A stretch of DNA of 5,309 nucleotides, from NCBI GenBank assembly GCA_048615375.1, contig JBMCLJ010000091.1, forward strand, positions 1 to 5,309, in the 5' to 3' direction. Of the stretch, positions 4,948 through 5,309 are shown piece by piece. The position numbers and the translations under genes are program-made. Every line of letters starts with the position of its first letter. The first letter of the stretch is position 1. Source of the stretch: JBMCLJ01 sp048615375 (GTDB lineage Bacteria; Patescibacteriota; Dojkabacteria; JAOAGR01). Under the pieces are notes generated by a model, which had not been told where the DNA came from, did not search any database, and was given only the letters and a program-made list of their open reading frames with translations.

Positions 4948-5309
4948 GCAATTTCTTTTTTAACAAATTATCAGTTTCTTTGTCTAGTTCCTGTAATTCT
5001 TTCAAAATCTCTCACATCTCCTTCAATAACCCTCTGATATATTTCCCCTCCTCCAATCTTCAGATTTCTTTCATGTCTTAATTTCTTAAAATATAAAATC
5101 GTGGATTTAATTTCCGAATTTGATTCAATCAACTTTTTATACTCTTCAAGCTTTTTGAAATGTTCTTTATCAAAGATATCTTTAAACCAAATATCAACTT
5201 TCCAGCCATCTCTTGCATCTCTTGCTGATTGGAAGCAATAACCGTACATTCTATTTCCTGACTTTCCCATTTAGTACGACACTGACTTTATATATTTTGT
5301 AACTCTTCG
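4934..5309 (-). pseudogene. Unidentified protein gene, frameshifted and cut by the right edge
   Basis: One frame runs from an ATG at 5270 to a TGA at 4973-4971 (99 codons), with YGYCFQSARDARDGWKVDIW, then a Lys/Glu-rich helical stretch and NLKIGGGEIYQRVIEGDV. Its last 13 codons look out of register. Shifting by one base near 5008-5016 gives EILKELQELDKETDNLLKKK LHETD, a natural helical C-terminus ending in TAG at 4936-4934 and overlapping the KilA-N start by 14 bases, as in a compact operon. Upstream, the frame KIYKVSVVLNGKVRK is open from the edge to a TAG at 5253-5251 and may be the true N-terminal part, joined by another one-base shift. The WKVDIWF segment loosely recalls nucleotidyltransferase-like proteins, but I see no catalytic signature and assign no function. 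The sequence is AT-rich like the KilA-N gene and unlike dnaA. Confidence 0.55.

Noticed and set aside
1..5309. Genetic code with TGA read as glycine
   Set aside because: The core genes contain no in-frame TGA over more than a thousand codons, while TGA ends the HEAT reading frame. One TGA in a damaged gene is better explained by mutation.
3458..5309. Toxin-antitoxin or defence system in the right part
   Set aside because: KilA-N and HEAT proteins occur in mobile regions, but no toxin, nuclease or antitoxin signature is visible and the genes are broken.

Overview
The window looks like a chromosomal fragment from a Candidate Phyla Radiation (Patescibacteria, perhaps Parcubacteria-like) bacterium. 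This is inferred from the gene set, from a degenerate metallo-beta-lactamase-like protein paired with dnaB, and from a membrane-anchored cyclophilin. It is not proven. The intact genes read cleanly with TGA as a stop codon, and all three complete core genes end in TAA.

Left part (1-3300), intact core. A leftward pair, a degenerate MBL-fold protein (405-944) and the N-terminal part of the replicative helicase DnaB (1-401, running off the left edge), is divergent from dnaA (1150-2538, rightward). The intergenic region carries back-to-back promoters that appear to share one -35 hexamer, and a near-consensus DnaA box lies inside the dnaA promoter spacer, so DnaA probably controls its own gene. 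dnaA converges on a cyclophilin-type peptidyl-prolyl isomerase gene (2546-3286, leftward). Only 7 bases separate the two genes, and a perfect 8-bp inverted repeat straddles their ends. The initiator and the replicative helicase are therefore divergent neighbours, and dnaN does not follow dnaA.

Intergenic 3287-3457 holds the cyclophilin promoter, a large inverted repeat (3362-3401), and a rightward promoter with a perfect TTGACA box and the best Shine-Dalgarno sequence in the window.

Right part (3458-5309), a decaying accessory island. On the plus strand lies a HEAT-repeat protein gene broken by two single-base frameshifts, followed by an unidentified broken fragment. On the minus strand is an AT-rich three-gene cluster: an unidentified protein at the right edge (frameshifted), a KilA-N domain DNA-binding protein (one in-frame TGA, and apparently missing its middle part), and a short broken remnant starting two bases after it. 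I count about six reading-frame lesions in under 1.9 kb, against none in the first 3.3 kb. This points to genuine decay of acquired genes, or to a local assembly or read-quality problem. No tRNA, rRNA, CRISPR array or complete insertion sequence was recognised.
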